Source: Pseudomonadota bacterium (lineage in GTDB: Bacteria > Pseudomonadota > Gammaproteobacteria > Burkholderiales > Burkholderiaceae_C). Taken from it: DNA of 64,000 nucleotides. This document shows positions 8,395-17,973 of this stretch, piece after piece; the stretch's first letter is position 1, and the number at the start of each line of letters is the position of its first letter. The notes under the pieces were generated by a model, which was not told the DNA's origin, ran no database searches, and worked only from the letters and a program-made list of their open reading frames with translations. The DNA is taken from the NCBI GenBank assembly GCA_020161145.1, contig JAIUPQ010000008.1, forward strand, positions 62,001-126,000, read 5' to 3'. Both the position numbers and the translations under genes were made by a program.

Positions 8395-9281
8395 TGAACC
8401 GGCTCCGGCTCGCGTCGCTGAGCAGCCTCAGCAGCCTGCAATGGGCGCTGCTGGGCTCGGTGCTGGTGCATGGGCTGCTGCTGACGCTGCGGTTTGCCGC
8501 GCCCGAGACCTTCAACCAACTGGTTCAGGACACGTCGCTGGCCGTGGTGCTGGTCAACAGCCGCGCCGACGAGGCGCCGTCCAAGGCCCAGGCCATCGCC
8601 CAGCACAACCTGGCCGGTGGCGGCGAGGCGGATGCAGGCCGCGCCACCACGCCGCTGCCGCCCTCGGCGTTGAACCTGGCCGGTGACGCACCGCTGGACG
8701 CGCAGGAAGCCGCCATCGCGCAGATGCAGGACGAGCAGCGCCAGCTGCTGGCCCTGGTGCGCCAGCAGTTGGCGCTGCTGCCGCCACCCGACCCCAGCCG
8801 ACCCGCCGCCACGCCCGAGGCGCGCGCCACCGAGACCCAGCGGCGCCAGATGCTGCGCATGCTGGCCGAGATCGACAAGCGCATCCAGGATGAAAACGCC
8901 CGCCCGCGCAAGCGCTACATCAGCCCCGCCACGCGCGAGGCGGCCTACGCCGTCTACTACGATCAGATGCGCCAGGCCATTGAAGACCGGGGCACACGCG
9001 ACTTCCCCACCTTCGACGGCCGCAAACTTTATGGCGAGCTGACCATGGACATCACCATCGATGCCGCAGGCCGCGTGCGGGGTGCGCGCGTCGTGCGCTC
9101 CTCGGGCCAGTCGCAGCTGGACCGCCGGGCCGTGGCCATCGTGCAGGCGGCGGGGCCGTATGGTGCCTTCACCGCGCAGATGCGCCGCCAGACCGACCAG
9201 ATCGTCGTCACCTCGCGCTTTCGCTTCACCCGCGAAGAGGGGCTGTCCACCGAAATGCTGGAGCAAAAACCGTTGCCATGA
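8394..9281 (+). CDS. TonB family protein (energy transducer C-terminal domain)
   Basis: A 295-residue protein with one membrane segment near residues 15-35, a coiled region rich in Gln, Glu and Arg (about 95-165) and a C-terminal TonB-type domain (about 205-285) containing LTMDITIDAAGRVRGARVVRSSG. It lacks the long Pro-rich spacer of true TonB, and no exbB/exbD is adjacent. It may therefore span the periplasm in another role rather than energise outer membrane receptors. The ATG overlaps the RNB stop by one base, showing coupling. The fold is confident, the function is not. Confidence 0.75.
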   Translation: MNRLRLASLSSLSSLQWALLGSVLVHGLLLTLRFAAPETFNQLVQDTSLAVVLVNSRADEAPSKAQAIAQHNLAGGGEADAGRATTPLPPSALNLAGDAPLDAQEAAIAQMQDEQRQLLALVRQQLALLPPPDPSRPAATPEARATETQRRQMLRMLAEIDKRIQDENARPRKRYISPATREAAYAVYYDQMRQAIEDRGTRDFPTFDGRKLYGELTMDITIDAAGRVRGARVVRSSGQSQLDRRAVAIVQAAGPYGAFTAQMRRQTDQIVVTSRFRFTREEGLSTEMLEQKPLP

Positions 9282-10120
9282 GTGCCGCCTTCTTGCTGGC
9301 CGTCATCGGCCATCCGGTGGCCCATAGCCGCTCGCCGGCCATTCATGCGGCGTTTGCGCGCGCGCTGGGCCATGCCGTGGCTTACGAGCGGCTGGACGCG
9401 CCGCCGGGGCAGTTTGCGGCCGTGCTCGCCGCCTTCGCGGCGCGGGGCGCGCGCGGCTGCAACGTGACCGTGCCCTACAAATTCGACGCCCATGCCGCTG
9501 CGGCCCGTCACACCCCGCGCGCCGTGCTGGCCGGCGCGGCCAATACGCTGCGCTTCGATGCAGCGGGCTGGCTGGCCGACAACACCGATGGCGCCGGCCT
9601 GGTGCATGACCTGGGCGTCCATGCGGGCTGGCCATTGGCGGGTCAACGCCTGCTGCTGCTGGGCGCCGGCGGCGCGGCGGCGGGCGTGCTGGGCGCACTC
9701 GTGGCGGCGCGGCCGGCCGCCATCCAGGTGGTCAATCGCACCGTCGCCAAAGCACAGCTGCTGTGCCAGCGTCACGCCGACCATGCCGCCGCGCACGGCG
9801 TGGCGCTGGCCGCCGCGCCCCTGGCGGAGCTGGGTGGCGGCTTCGGTGGCATCGTCAACGCCACGGCCAGCAGCCTGCAGGGCGCCGAATTGGCGCTGCC
9901 GGCCGGCCTGCTGGCCACTGGCGGCTGGGCGGTGGACTTGATGTACGGTGCCGCCGCCGCGCCCTTTCTGGCCTGGGCGCGTGCCCAGGGCGGCCAGGCG
10001 CGCGATGGGCTGGGCATGTTGGTGGCCCAGGCCGCCGAAAGCTATGCGCTGTGGCTGGGCCAGCGGCCGGACACGGCGCCGGTGCTGAGGGCGCTGCGCG
10101 CCGAGGTGGACGCCGCATGA
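9278..10120 (+). CDS. aroE: Shikimate dehydrogenase (NADP+)
   Basis: A 280-residue AroE that reduces 3-dehydroshikimate to shikimate in the aromatic amino acid pathway. Visible are the substrate site GHPVAHSRSPAIH at the N-terminus, NVTVPYKFDAH with the catalytic lysine near residue 68, NTDGAGLVHDL near 103 and the NADP-binding loop LLGAGGAAAGV near 130. The C-terminus keeps DGLGMLVAQAAESYALW. Its ATG overlaps the stop of the TonB-like gene, and its stop overlaps the mtgA start, both as ATGA. Confidence 0.95.
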   Translation: MSAAFLLAVIGHPVAHSRSPAIHAAFARALGHAVAYERLDAPPGQFAAVLAAFAARGARGCNVTVPYKFDAHAAAARHTPRAVLAGAANTLRFDAAGWLADNTDGAGLVHDLGVHAGWPLAGQRLLLLGAGGAAAGVLGALVAARPAAIQVVNRTVAKAQLLCQRHADHAAAHGVALAAAPLAELGGGFGGIVNATASSLQGAELALPAGLLATGGWAVDLMYGAAAAPFLAWARAQGGQARDGLGMLVAQAAESYALWLGQRPDTAPVLRALRAEVDAA

Positions 10121-10851
10121 AGGCCGTCGTCCGCCTGGCCGTGTTGCTGCTGCTGGCCGCGCTGGCCTTGCAGCTGTATTTTCTGGCCCGCGTGGCGCTG
10201 ATGGCGGTGGTGGATCCGGTTTCCACCACCTTCCAGCGCAGCGAGATCTGGCGCCTGGCGACCACTCAGGGGCGTGTGGACTGGGCTCAGCAATGGGCGC
10301 CGCACGAGGCCATCAGCGACCACCTGCGCCGCGCCGTCATTGCCAGCGAGGATGCGGGCTTCATCGAGCACGGCGGGGTGGAGTGGGACGCCATCCAGGC
10401 GGCAGCCCAGAAAAATGAGCGCGCCCAGGCCCGTGCCGACAAGGTCAACGCCAAAAACCCCAAACGCCAGGCGGTGCCCAAGGTGGTGGGCGGCTCCACC
10501 ATCAGCCAGCAACTGGCCAAGAACCTGTTTCTGTCGGGGGAGCGCACGGCGCTGCGCAAAGGTCAGGAGCTGGTCATCACGCTGATGCTGGAGGCCTGCC
10601 TGAGCAAGGGGCGCATCCTGGATATCTACCTGAACAACGTGGAGTGGGGCGAGGGCGTCTTTGGCGCCCAGGCCGCCGCGCGGCATTACTTCAGGGTGGA
10701 CGCCGCGCGCCTCTCGCCCGCTGCCGCCGCCCGCCTGGCGGTGATGCTGCCCGCGCCCAAGCGCTTTGAGAAAAACCCCGGCTCGGCTTACGTCAGCGGC
10801 CGTGCCAGCACCATTGCCGCCCGCATGGGCGATGTGGATTTGCCGCCATGA
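10117..10851 (+). CDS. mtgA: Monofunctional biosynthetic peptidoglycan glycosyltransferase
   Basis: A 244-residue inner-membrane enzyme that polymerises lipid II into glycan strands. One N-terminal membrane anchor (about residues 5-28) is followed by a family GT51 domain with its diagnostic motifs: SEDAGFIEHGG with the catalytic Glu, GGSTISQQLAKNLF, the second Glu region ELVITLMLEACLSKGRILD and IYLNNVEWG. The length is normal for MtgA. It is coupled to aroE upstream and to the unknown gene downstream by ATGA overlaps. Confidence 0.95.
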   Translation: MKAVVRLAVLLLLAALALQLYFLARVALMAVVDPVSTTFQRSEIWRLATTQGRVDWAQQWAPHEAISDHLRRAVIASEDAGFIEHGGVEWDAIQAAAQKNERAQARADKVNAKNPKRQAVPKVVGGSTISQQLAKNLFLSGERTALRKGQELVITLMLEACLSKGRILDIYLNNVEWGEGVFGAQAAARHYFRVDAARLSPAAAARLAVMLPAPKRFEKNPGSAYVSGRASTIAARMGDVDLPP

Positions 10852-11441
10852 ACACCGATCTGCTGCAGGCGGCCGCCCGCCTCGTTGCCGAAGAGGGACT
10901 GGACTACGACCGCGCCAAGCGCCGTGCCGCCGAGGCGCTGGGCCTGGATGCGCGCCGCACCCCCATGCCCAGCCATGAGCAGCTGGAGGACGCGGTGCGG
11001 GAGCATCTGGCCCTCTTCCAGGCCGACACCCAGCCCGCCGAGCTGGCTGCGCTGCGCGACGTGGCACTGGCGGTGATGGCGCGGCTGCAGGCGTTTGCGC
11101 CGCATTTGCGCGGGGCGGTCTGGCGCGGCACGGCCACCCGGCTGTCGCCGGTGGTCATCGACCTGTACGTGGACGACCCCAAGGCACCTGAGCTGGCGCT
11201 GCTCAACGCCGGCGTGGCCTTTGACAGCGACGGCGGCGATGCGCGTGACGGCCGGGGCGCCGTGCTCACCCTGGCCGAGCCCTGTCGCGCGCTGGGCGAG
11301 GCGGCGACCGTGCATCTGGTGGTCAACGCCATGAACGATTTGCGCGGTGCGCTCAAGCCCGACAGTCGCGGGCGCAGCTGGCGCGGCAGCGTCCAGGCCG
11401 TGCGGGCTTTGCAGGCGGTGCAGGCGCAGGGGCCGGGATAA
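10848..11441 (+). CDS. Conserved-looking hypothetical protein (197 residues)
   Basis: I do not recognise a named family. The protein is soluble with no signal peptide. The first 75 residues are helical and charged (AARLVAEEGLDYDRAKRRAAEAL). The centre, with VVIDLYVDDPKAPELALLNAGV, looks like an alpha/beta fold that could belong to the nucleotidyltransferase superfamily, but the catalytic GS...DxD signature is not clear. The gene overlaps the mtgA stop as ATGA, so it is the last member of the coupled five-gene unit. A role related to the cell wall is only a guess from position. Confidence 0.6.
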   Translation: MNTDLLQAAARLVAEEGLDYDRAKRRAAEALGLDARRTPMPSHEQLEDAVREHLALFQADTQPAELAALRDVALAVMARLQAFAPHLRGAVWRGTATRLSPVVIDLYVDDPKAPELALLNAGVAFDSDGGDARDGRGAVLTLAEPCRALGEAATVHLVVNAMNDLRGALKPDSRGRSWRGSVQAVRALQAVQAQGPG

Positions 11442-11477
11442 TCTACCCCATTTGTTGCCATCTGCTCGACCGCTCCC

Positions 11478-12005
11478 ATGGCCATTGCCTCCCGTCGCCG
11501 CCTGCTGTTTGCCGGCACCGCCGCCGCCGCCTTGACGCTGGGCGCCAGCGTGGCACTATGGCGGCTGCGCCTGGCCGAACCGGTGGCCGACGCGCCCTGG
11601 CTGCACCTGCCGTTGACGGGCCTGGATGGTGCGGCCAGCACCTTGGGCGAGCGGCTGACACAGGGCAATCGCCCGCTGCTGGTCAATTTCTGGGCCACCT
11701 GGTGCCCACCTTGCCTCAAGGAGATGCCCGAGTTGGACGCTTTTGCGGCCGGGCATCCGGCTTGGCAGGTTCTGGGCGTGGCACTGGACGGCGAAGAGGC
11801 AGTACGCGGTTTCCTGGCCCGTCAGCCGGTGAGATTTGGCATCGCGTTGGCCGACCCCATGGCGGCCATGCAGGCCATGCGTGATCTGGGCAATGCGCCG
11901 GGCGGCCTGCCCTTCACGGCCTTGCTGGATGCGCGTGGCGCGGTGCGCAAGCGGGAGTTGGGGGCCACCTCGCAAGAGAAGCTGCGAAGCTGGGCGCAAC
12001 CCTAG
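11478..12005 (+). CDS. TlpA family thiol-disulfide oxidoreductase
   Basis: A 175-residue periplasmic thioredoxin-like protein. It starts with an RRRLLFAGTAAAALTLG signal or anchor, then a TlpA/ResA fold with LLVNFWATWCPPCLKEMPEL, where WCPPC is the redox pair near residue 73, and a cis-Pro loop in GGLPFTALLD near residue 144. Such proteins reduce cytochrome c apoprotein or other periplasmic thiols. In many Burkholderiales a type II 3-dehydroquinate dehydratase gene (aroQ) lies between this gene and accB; here it is absent. Confidence 0.88.
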   Translation: MAIASRRRLLFAGTAAAALTLGASVALWRLRLAEPVADAPWLHLPLTGLDGAASTLGERLTQGNRPLLVNFWATWCPPCLKEMPELDAFAAGHPAWQVLGVALDGEEAVRGFLARQPVRFGIALADPMAAMQAMRDLGNAPGGLPFTALLDARGAVRKRELGATSQEKLRSWAQP

Positions 12006-12019
12006 GCGATCATCGCCTA
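12003..12019. repeat. 17-bp perfect palindrome between tlpA-like gene and accB
   Basis: TAGGCGAT and ATCGCCTA flank a single C. The dyad includes the tlpA-like stop codon. No T-tract follows, so it is more likely a protein-binding site or a small RNA hairpin than a terminator. The accB leader, with a TTGACG hexamer at 12041-12046, begins just after it. Confidence 0.5.
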
Positions 12020-12147
12020 ACGTGCCCGAATCGTGAAAAATTGACGTACAGTGCGGCCTGCACGGGAAGCAACCCGTTACAGACCAGGGTCTATTTGAGA
12101 ATAACAGGTGATGGCGCAAGATCGCCGCACCATCCGGAGTAATCGCG

Positions 12148-12603
12148 ATGGATTTGCGCAAATTAAAGACATTGATCGATCTGGTGTCGGAGTCCGATAT
12201 TTCGGAGCTGGAGATCACCGAGAACGAGGGCAAGGTGCGCATCGTCAAGGCCAGCCACCAGCCGGCCATGGCGTTGGCCGCAGCGCCCTTGGTCCAGGCC
12301 TTGGCCGCACCGGCCCCGATGCCTGCGGCGGCGCCCGTGGTGGCACCTGCGGAGCCCGAAGAGCCGACGGGCCAAGTGGTCAAGTCACCCATGGTGGGCA
12401 CGTTCTATGCCGCCAGTTCGCCAGGCGCCAAGGCGCTGGTCGAGGTCGGCCAGGTGGTCAAGGTGGGGCAGCCTCTGTGCATCATCGAGGCCATGAAGAT
12501 CATGAACGAAATCGAATGCGAGTTTGACGGCACCGTCACGCAGGTGTTGGCGACCAATGGCCAGCCGGTCGAGTTCGGCCAGCCGCTGTTCGTCATTGGT
12601 TGA
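12148..12603 (+). CDS. accB: Biotin carboxyl carrier protein of acetyl-CoA carboxylase
   Basis: A 151-residue AccB. It begins with [20 protein letters not shown], the typical start, has an Ala/Pro linker (about residues 41-70) and ends in a biotinyl domain with [10 protein letters not shown], where K117 carries biotin. It shuttles CO2 from AccC to the carboxyltransferase in the first step of fatty acid synthesis. A CGGAG ribosome site lies 8 bases before the ATG. accC follows after an unusual 123-base gap, whereas the two are normally almost adjacent. Confidence 0.97.
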   Translation: MDLRKLKTLIDLVSESDISELEITENEGKVRIVKASHQPAMALAAAPLVQALAAPAPMPAAAPVVAPAEPEEPTGQVVKSPMVGTFYAASSPGAKALVEVGQVVKVGQPLCIIEAMKIMNEIECEFDGTVTQVLATNGQPVEFGQPLFVIG

Positions 12604-12607
12604 GCCC

Positions 12608-12715
12608 ATGTTCAAGAAAATTCTTATTGCCAATCGGGGCGGTCGCGCGCAGCGCGGACATGCCGCAGGCATGGCAAATTGCCCGGCTGCGGGCGCAGCC
12701 CGCAGGGGCGATTGA
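12608..12715 (+). pseudogene. Partial duplicate of the accC start, forming a 35-codon open frame
   Basis: The frame opens with the same 11 residues as accC ([11 protein letters not shown]) and then diverges into a low-complexity tail ending in TGA 11 bases before the true accC start. Over the shared 33 bases the two copies differ at six positions, all third-codon-position and silent. After codon 11 the sequence is a series of hairpins. It is either a relic of an earlier accC start cut by an insertion, or a leader peptide. No strong ribosome site precedes it. Confidence 0.7.
12644..12705. repeat. Run of four adjacent hairpins in the accB-accC gap
   Basis: Four perfect dyads follow one another: CGCGC-gca-GCGCG (12644-12656), CATGCC-gca-GGCATG (12659-12673), GGCAA-a-TTGCC (12673-12683) and CTGCGGGC-gca-GCCCGCAG (12687-12705). 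Three share the same GCA loop. This density of small stems suggests an inserted palindromic element or a structured mRNA region controlling accC translation. Confidence 0.75.
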
Positions 12716-12726
12716 GCCGAGGCACC

Positions 12727-14091
12727 ATGTTTAAAAAAATTCTCATCGCCAACCGAGGCGAAATCGCCCTGCGGATTCAGCGCGCTTGCCGTGAGATGGG
12801 CATCCAATCGGTGGTCGTCTACTCTGAAGCCGACCGCGACGCCAAGTACGTCAAGCTGGCCGACGAGGCCGTGTGCATCGGCCCGGCACCTTCGGCGCAA
12901 AGCTATCTGAGCATGCCGGCCATCATCTCGACGGCCGAGGTGACGGACGCCGAGGCCATCCACCCGGGCTACGGCTTTCTCTCGGAGAACGCCGACTTTG
13001 CCGAACGCGTGGAGCAAAGCGGCTTCACCTTCATCGGCCCCACGCCCGAGTCCATTCGGCTGATGGGCGACAAGGTGTCGGCCAAGCAGGCCATGATCAA
13101 GTCAGGCGTGCCCTGCGTGCCCGGCTCCGAGGGGGTGCTGCCGGATGATCCCAAGGAGATCATCCGCATCGCCCGCTCCATCGGCTACCCGGTCATCATC
13201 AAGGCCGCCGGCGGCGGCGGCGGACGGGGCATGCGCGTGGTGCACACCGAGGCCGCGCTGCTCAGTGCCGTGCAGATGACCAAGACCGAGGCGGGTGCGG
13301 CGTTTGGCAACCCCATGGTCTACATGGAAAAGTTCCTGGAGCAACCGCGCCACGTCGAGATCCAGGTGCTGGCCGACAGCCACCGCAACGCGGTTTGGCT
13401 GGGCGAGCGCGATTGCTCCATGCAGCGGCGCCACCAGAAGATCATCGAGGAGGCGCCGGCGCCGGGCATCCCCCGGCGCGTCATCGAGCGCATTGGCGAC
13501 CGCTGCGCCGCCGCCTGCAAGAAGATTGGCTACCGCGGGGCCGGCACCTTCGAGTTCCTCTATGAGAACGGCGAGTTCTACTTCATCGAGATGAACACCC
13601 GGGTTCAGGTGGAGCACCCGGTGACCGAGATGGTCACCGGCATCGACATCGTGCAGCAGCAGATCCGCATCGCGGCGGGCGAGAAGCTGCCCTTTGCCCA
13701 GCGCCAGATCCAACTGCGCGGGCACGCCATCGAGTGCCGCGTCAACGCCGAGGATCCGTTCAAGTTCACGCCCTCGCCGGGCCGCATCACCATGTGGCAC
13801 ACCCCGGGCGGCCCAGGCGTTCGGGTGGATTCGCACGCCTACACCAACTACTACGTGCCGCCCAACTACGACTCGATGATCGGCAAGATCATCACCCACG
13901 GCGACACCCGCGACCAGGCGCTGGCGCGGATGCGCACGGCGCTGCAGGAGTCGGTGGTGGAGGGCATCCACACCAACATCCCGCTGCACCGGCTGCTGAT
14001 GGTGGACGCCAACTTCGTCAAGGGCGGCACCAGCATCCACTACCTGGAAGGCTGGCTGGCCAACCACGCCGTCCCCCCCTCGTCGTCCTGA
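12727..14091 (+). CDS. accC: Biotin carboxylase subunit of acetyl-CoA carboxylase
   Basis: A 454-residue AccC that carboxylates the biotin of AccB using ATP and bicarbonate. The N-terminal domain opens with [17 protein letters not shown]; the ATP-grasp domain has the Gly-rich loop [11 protein letters not shown] near residue 160, the bicarbonate/biotin region [14 protein letters not shown] near 290, and a C-terminal domain ending near residue 450. The length is standard. The start ATG has a GAGG site only 4 bases away. A duplicate of its first 11 codons lies upstream. prmA follows after 4 bases. Confidence 0.97.
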   Translation: MFKKILIANRGEIALRIQRACREMGIQSVVVYSEADRDAKYVKLADEAVCIGPAPSAQSYLSMPAIISTAEVTDAEAIHPGYGFLSENADFAERVEQSGFTFIGPTPESIRLMGDKVSAKQAMIKSGVPCVPGSEGVLPDDPKEIIRIARSIGYPVIIKAAGGGGGRGMRVVHTEAALLSAVQMTKTEAGAAFGNPMVYMEKFLEQPRHVEIQVLADSHRNAVWLGERDCSMQRRHQKIIEEAPAPGIPRRVIERIGDRCAAACKKIGYRGAGTFEFLYENGEFYFIEMNTRVQVEHPVTEMVTGIDIVQQQIRIAAGEKLPFAQRQIQLRGHAIECRVNAEDPFKFTPSPGRITMWHTPGGPGVRVDSHAYTNYYVPPNYDSMIGKIITHGDTRDQALARMRTALQESVVEGIHTNIPLHRLLMVDANFVKGGTSIHYLEGWLANHAVPPSSS

Positions 14092-14095
14092 CGCC

Positions 14096-14992
14096 ATGCC
14101 GCTGCACGCCCTGGCACTGACGGCGCCGCAAAACCTGGTGGAGGCCGTCAGCGACGCGCTGATGGATGAGCTGGGTGCGCTGGCCGTCTCCGTCGAGGAT
14201 GCCGACGAAGGCACCGCCGCAGAGCAGGCGCTGTTTGGCGAACCCGGTCTGCCCGCGCCCCGTGTGGGCTGGGCGCGCTCGGTGCTGACGGCGCTCTTCG
14301 ACAGCGACGCCGTAGCCCAGGACGCCGCCGCGCTGCTGCTGGCCCAGGACTGGACGGCCGGCCTGGCCGTGCAGCACCTGAGCCCCGTGGCCGAGCAGGA
14401 TTGGGTGCGGCTGACACAGTCGCAATTCAATCCGGTCGAAGTCACGCCCACGTTCTGGATCGTGCCGTCCTGGCACACCCCGCCCGAGGGCGCGCAGCGG
14501 GTCATCCGGCTCGACCCAGGCATGGCTTTTGGCACCGGCACCCACCCCACCACGCTGATGTGCCTGCGCTGGATGGCGGCGCATGCGCCGGCCGCCGGTT
14601 GGTCGCGGGTGCTCGACTACGGCTGCGGTTCGGGCATTCTGGCGCTGGGCGCAGCGCTGCATGGTGCGCGCCAGATCGACGCGGTGGACATCGACCCCGC
14701 CGCCGTCGAAGCCACCCGGGCCAACGCGGCGGCCAATGGCGTGACGTTGAGCGCTGCGCTTCCGGATGCGGCGCAAGGCCGCTACGACCTGGTGCTGGCC
14801 AACATCCTTGCCACCCCGCTGACGCTGCTGGCCCCGCTGCTGGCCGGCCATCTCGCGCCTGGCGGACACCTGGTGCTGGCCGGCATCCTGGAGCGTCAGG
14901 CCGGGCAATTGCAGGTCGCTTACGCGCCCTGGGTGGCGCTGCAGGTGGAACAGGAACTGGATGGCTGGGTTTTGATGACCGCTGCCGCGTGA
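14096..14992 (+). CDS. prmA: Ribosomal protein L11 methyltransferase
   Basis: A 298-residue PrmA that trimethylates ribosomal protein L11 using S-adenosylmethionine. The small N-terminal L11-binding domain is followed by a linker and a Rossmann methyltransferase domain. Visible motifs are [14 protein letters not shown] near residue 140, the SAM loop [15 protein letters not shown] near 175, [16 protein letters not shown], and the catalytic-site motif [11 protein letters not shown] near 233. It is in the typical position behind accC. Confidence 0.95.
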   Translation: MPLHALALTAPQNLVEAVSDALMDELGALAVSVEDADEGTAAEQALFGEPGLPAPRVGWARSVLTALFDSDAVAQDAAALLLAQDWTAGLAVQHLSPVAEQDWVRLTQSQFNPVEVTPTFWIVPSWHTPPEGAQRVIRLDPGMAFGTGTHPTTLMCLRWMAAHAPAAGWSRVLDYGCGSGILALGAALHGARQIDAVDIDPAAVEATRANAAANGVTLSAALPDAAQGRYDLVLANILATPLTLLAPLLAGHLAPGGHLVLAGILERQAGQLQVAYAPWVALQVEQELDGWVLMTAAA

Positions 14993-15017
14993 CGCACGCT
15001 GGCATGATGGCTGCATC

Positions 15018-16199
<1,182 letters not shown>

Positions 16200-16208
16200 G
16201 TACCCACC

Positions 16209-17117
16209 ATGACCTGTCTTGTCAGCGGCTCCGTCGCCTTCGACACCATCACCACCTTTCCGGGTCGCTTTGCCGAGCAAATCCTGCCGCAGCAGATCCA
16301 CATCCTGAACGTGTCCTTCCTGGTGCCCACGCTGCGCCGCGAAGATGGGGGCTGCGCCGGCAACATCGCCTACAGCCTGCGCCTGTTGGGCAGCGACGTG
16401 GCGGTGCTGGCGGCCATCGGCGAGGATGGCCTGGCTTACCGCGCGCGCATGGCCGCCCAGGGGGTGGACGTGACGACGCTGAGCGTCATTGAAGGCAGCT
16501 ACACGGCACAGGCCATCATCATCACCGACGCCGACAACAACCAGATCACCGCTTTTCACCCCGGCGCCATGCAGTATGCGCACGAGATCGGGTTGCCGGT
16601 GCGCAGCGACATCCGTCTGGCGTTGATCGGCCCTGATGGCCGCGAGGCCATGCAGCGCCGGGCGGCCGATTTGCAGGCGGCTGGCATCCCTTTTGTCTTC
16701 GACCCCGGCCAGGGCCTGCCCATGTTCGATGGCGCCGAACTGCGCGGCTTCATTGACCGCGCCACCTGGTTGGCCGTCAACGACTACGAAGGCCAGATGC
16801 TGTGCGAGCGCACAGGGCTGGATTTCGCTGCGTTGTCGCGCACGCATCTGCAAGGTGTGATCGTCACGCTGGCCGCTCAGGGCTGCGATGTGTGGGTAGG
16901 TGGCCAGTGCACCCACGTCCCGGCCGAGACGCCGCGCGCCGTGGTCGATCCCACCGGGTGTGGTGATGCGTTTCGCGCCGGCCTGTTGCATGGTCTGGCG
17001 CAAGGCTGGCCACTGGTGCGTTGCGCGGCGCTGGGCAACCGCCTCGGGGCGCTCAAAATTGCCGAACGCGGCGGGCAGAACCACCGCTTCGGGCCCGAGG
17101 TGCTGGCTGGCATTTGA
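16209..17117 (+). CDS. PfkB family carbohydrate/adenosine kinase
   Basis: A 302-residue ribokinase-fold sugar or nucleoside kinase. The N-terminal signature includes GGCAGNIAYSLRLLG near residue 47, and the C-terminal PfkB signature DPTGCGDAFRAGLLHG near 250 carries the catalytic Asp and anion hole. Burkholderiales relatives are annotated as fructokinase or adenosine kinase-like; the substrate cannot be set here. It ends the accB-pfkB rightward block and is followed by a shared bidirectional terminator. Confidence 0.85.
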   Translation: MTCLVSGSVAFDTITTFPGRFAEQILPQQIHILNVSFLVPTLRREDGGCAGNIAYSLRLLGSDVAVLAAIGEDGLAYRARMAAQGVDVTTLSVIEGSYTAQAIIITDADNNQITAFHPGAMQYAHEIGLPVRSDIRLALIGPDGREAMQRRAADLQAAGIPFVFDPGQGLPMFDGAELRGFIDRATWLAVNDYEGQMLCERTGLDFAALSRTHLQGVIVTLAAQGCDVWVGGQCTHVPAETPRAVVDPTGCGDAFRAGLLHGLAQGWPLVRCAALGNRLGALKIAERGGQNHRFGPEVLAGI

Positions 17118-17134
17118 GCACCCAGGGTGCCCAT

Positions 17135-17163
17135 AAAAAAACCCGGCCGAGGCCGGGTTTTTG
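17135..17163. terminator. Bidirectional Rho-independent terminator
   Basis: A perfect 8-bp stem (ACCCGGCC, 17141-17148, and GGCCGGGT, 17151-17158) has an A-tract to its left and a T-tract to its right. It lies between the converging PfkB kinase gene and the histone-like gene and can stop both. Confidence 0.92.
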
Positions 17164-17180
17164 TTTGCGAGACTGCCGCT

Positions 17181-17780
17181 TCAGGGCTTGTTGCCTGTCG
17201 GGAAGGGCCAGGCCGCAGCCGGGCTCAGGGCCGTCTTGGCCGCAGGTTTGGCTGCAGCGGTTTTCTTGGCTGGGGCCTTCTTGGTGGCCGGGGCAGACGT
17301 GCTGGTCTTCTTGGTCGGCGGCGGCGTGCTCGTATCCTTCTTGGCCGGCGGCGCCTTCTTCGCCGGGGGGGCCTTCTTGGCCGGCGGCGTTTTCTTGGCT
17401 GGGGCCGCCTTCTTCACGGGTGCCGCCTTCTTCGCGGGTGCGGCCTTCTTGGCCGGTGCTGCCTTCTTCGCGGGCGCCGCCTTCTTGGCCGGTGCTGCCT
17501 TCTTCGCGGGCGCCGCCTTCTTGGCCGGTGCTGCCTTCTTCGCGGGCGCCGCCTTCTTGGCCGGGGCCGCCTTCTTCGCGGGCGCCGCTTTCTTGGCTGC
17601 CGGGGCGGCCTTCTTGGCCGGTGCCGCTTTCTTGGCCGCCGGAGCAGCCTTCTTGGCCGGTGCCGCTTTCTTGGTCGCCGGGGCGGCCTTCTTGGTCGCA
17701 GCCTCTTTCTTGGTCGCCGGGGCGGCCTTCTTGGCGGGCGCCGCTTTCTTGGCCGGAGCCGCTTTCTTCGCAGTTGCCAT
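17181..17780 (-). CDS. Histone H1-like Lys/Ala/Pro-rich nucleoid protein
   Basis: A 199-residue protein made almost wholly of AAPAKK-type repeats with a short C-terminal tail (ALSPAAAWPFPTGNKP). Such proteins (HC1/AlgP/eukaryotic H1 tail-like) bind DNA without sequence specificity and compact or bridge the nucleoid. The ATG at 17780 has an excellent ribosome site (AAGGAG, 6 bases away); an upstream in-frame ATG at 17843 lacks support. No globular domain is visible. The internal repeats are near-identical in DNA, so the length should vary between strains. It shares a terminator with the PfkB kinase gene. Confidence 0.9.
   Translation of the reverse strand: MATAKKAAPAKKAAPAKKAAPATKKEAATKKAAPATKKAAPAKKAAPAAKKAAPAKKAAPAAKKAAPAKKAAPAKKAAPAKKAAPAKKAAPAKKAAPAKKAAPAKKAAPAKKAAPAKKAAPVKKAAPAKKTPPAKKAPPAKKAPPAKKDTSTPPPTKKTSTSAPATKKAPAKKTAAAKPAAKTALSPAAAWPFPTGNKP
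17443..17586 (-). repeat. 36-bp tandem repeats within the histone-like gene
   Basis: Three perfect 36-bp copies (17443-17478, 17479-17514, 17515-17550) and a fourth with a few changes (17551-17586) each encode two AAPAKK units. Degenerate 18-bp versions extend on both sides through most of the gene. Being multiples of three, gains or losses keep the frame. Confidence 0.9.
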
Positions 17781-17837
17781 ATCAAACTCCTTGATCAAGT
17801 TGCAGAAAAAACCCGCACCGTTCGCGTACGGCCGGGG

Positions 17838-17923
17838 ATTCACAGCCTGGTTGTGGCCCAGGTCGGTGAATGGCTGGAAATCCGGATCGCCACCTTTTCT
17901 GTGGTGCGGCTAAGCCGGATTTC
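17838..17923. repeat. Two nested stem-loops between the histone-like gene and nrdB
   Basis: ATTCAC (17838-17843) pairs with GTGAAT (17866-17871) around an inner CCTGG/CCAGG stem. Next, GAAATCCGG (17877-17885) pairs perfectly with CCGGATTTC (17915-17923) around an inner CCAC/GTGG stem. They lie downstream of nrdB and upstream of the histone-like gene. They could end nrdB transcription or shield its 3' end, but there is no T-tract. Confidence 0.55.
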
Positions 17924-17973
17924 ACGGGTACTGACTCAAACGCCGGGGTTGGATGGCACCTGCGCGGAGCCGC

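Noticed and set aside
17181..17780. Repeat array considered as a possible CRISPR
   Set aside because: The repeats are contiguous, in frame and encode a Lys-rich protein; there are no spacers and no cas genes.
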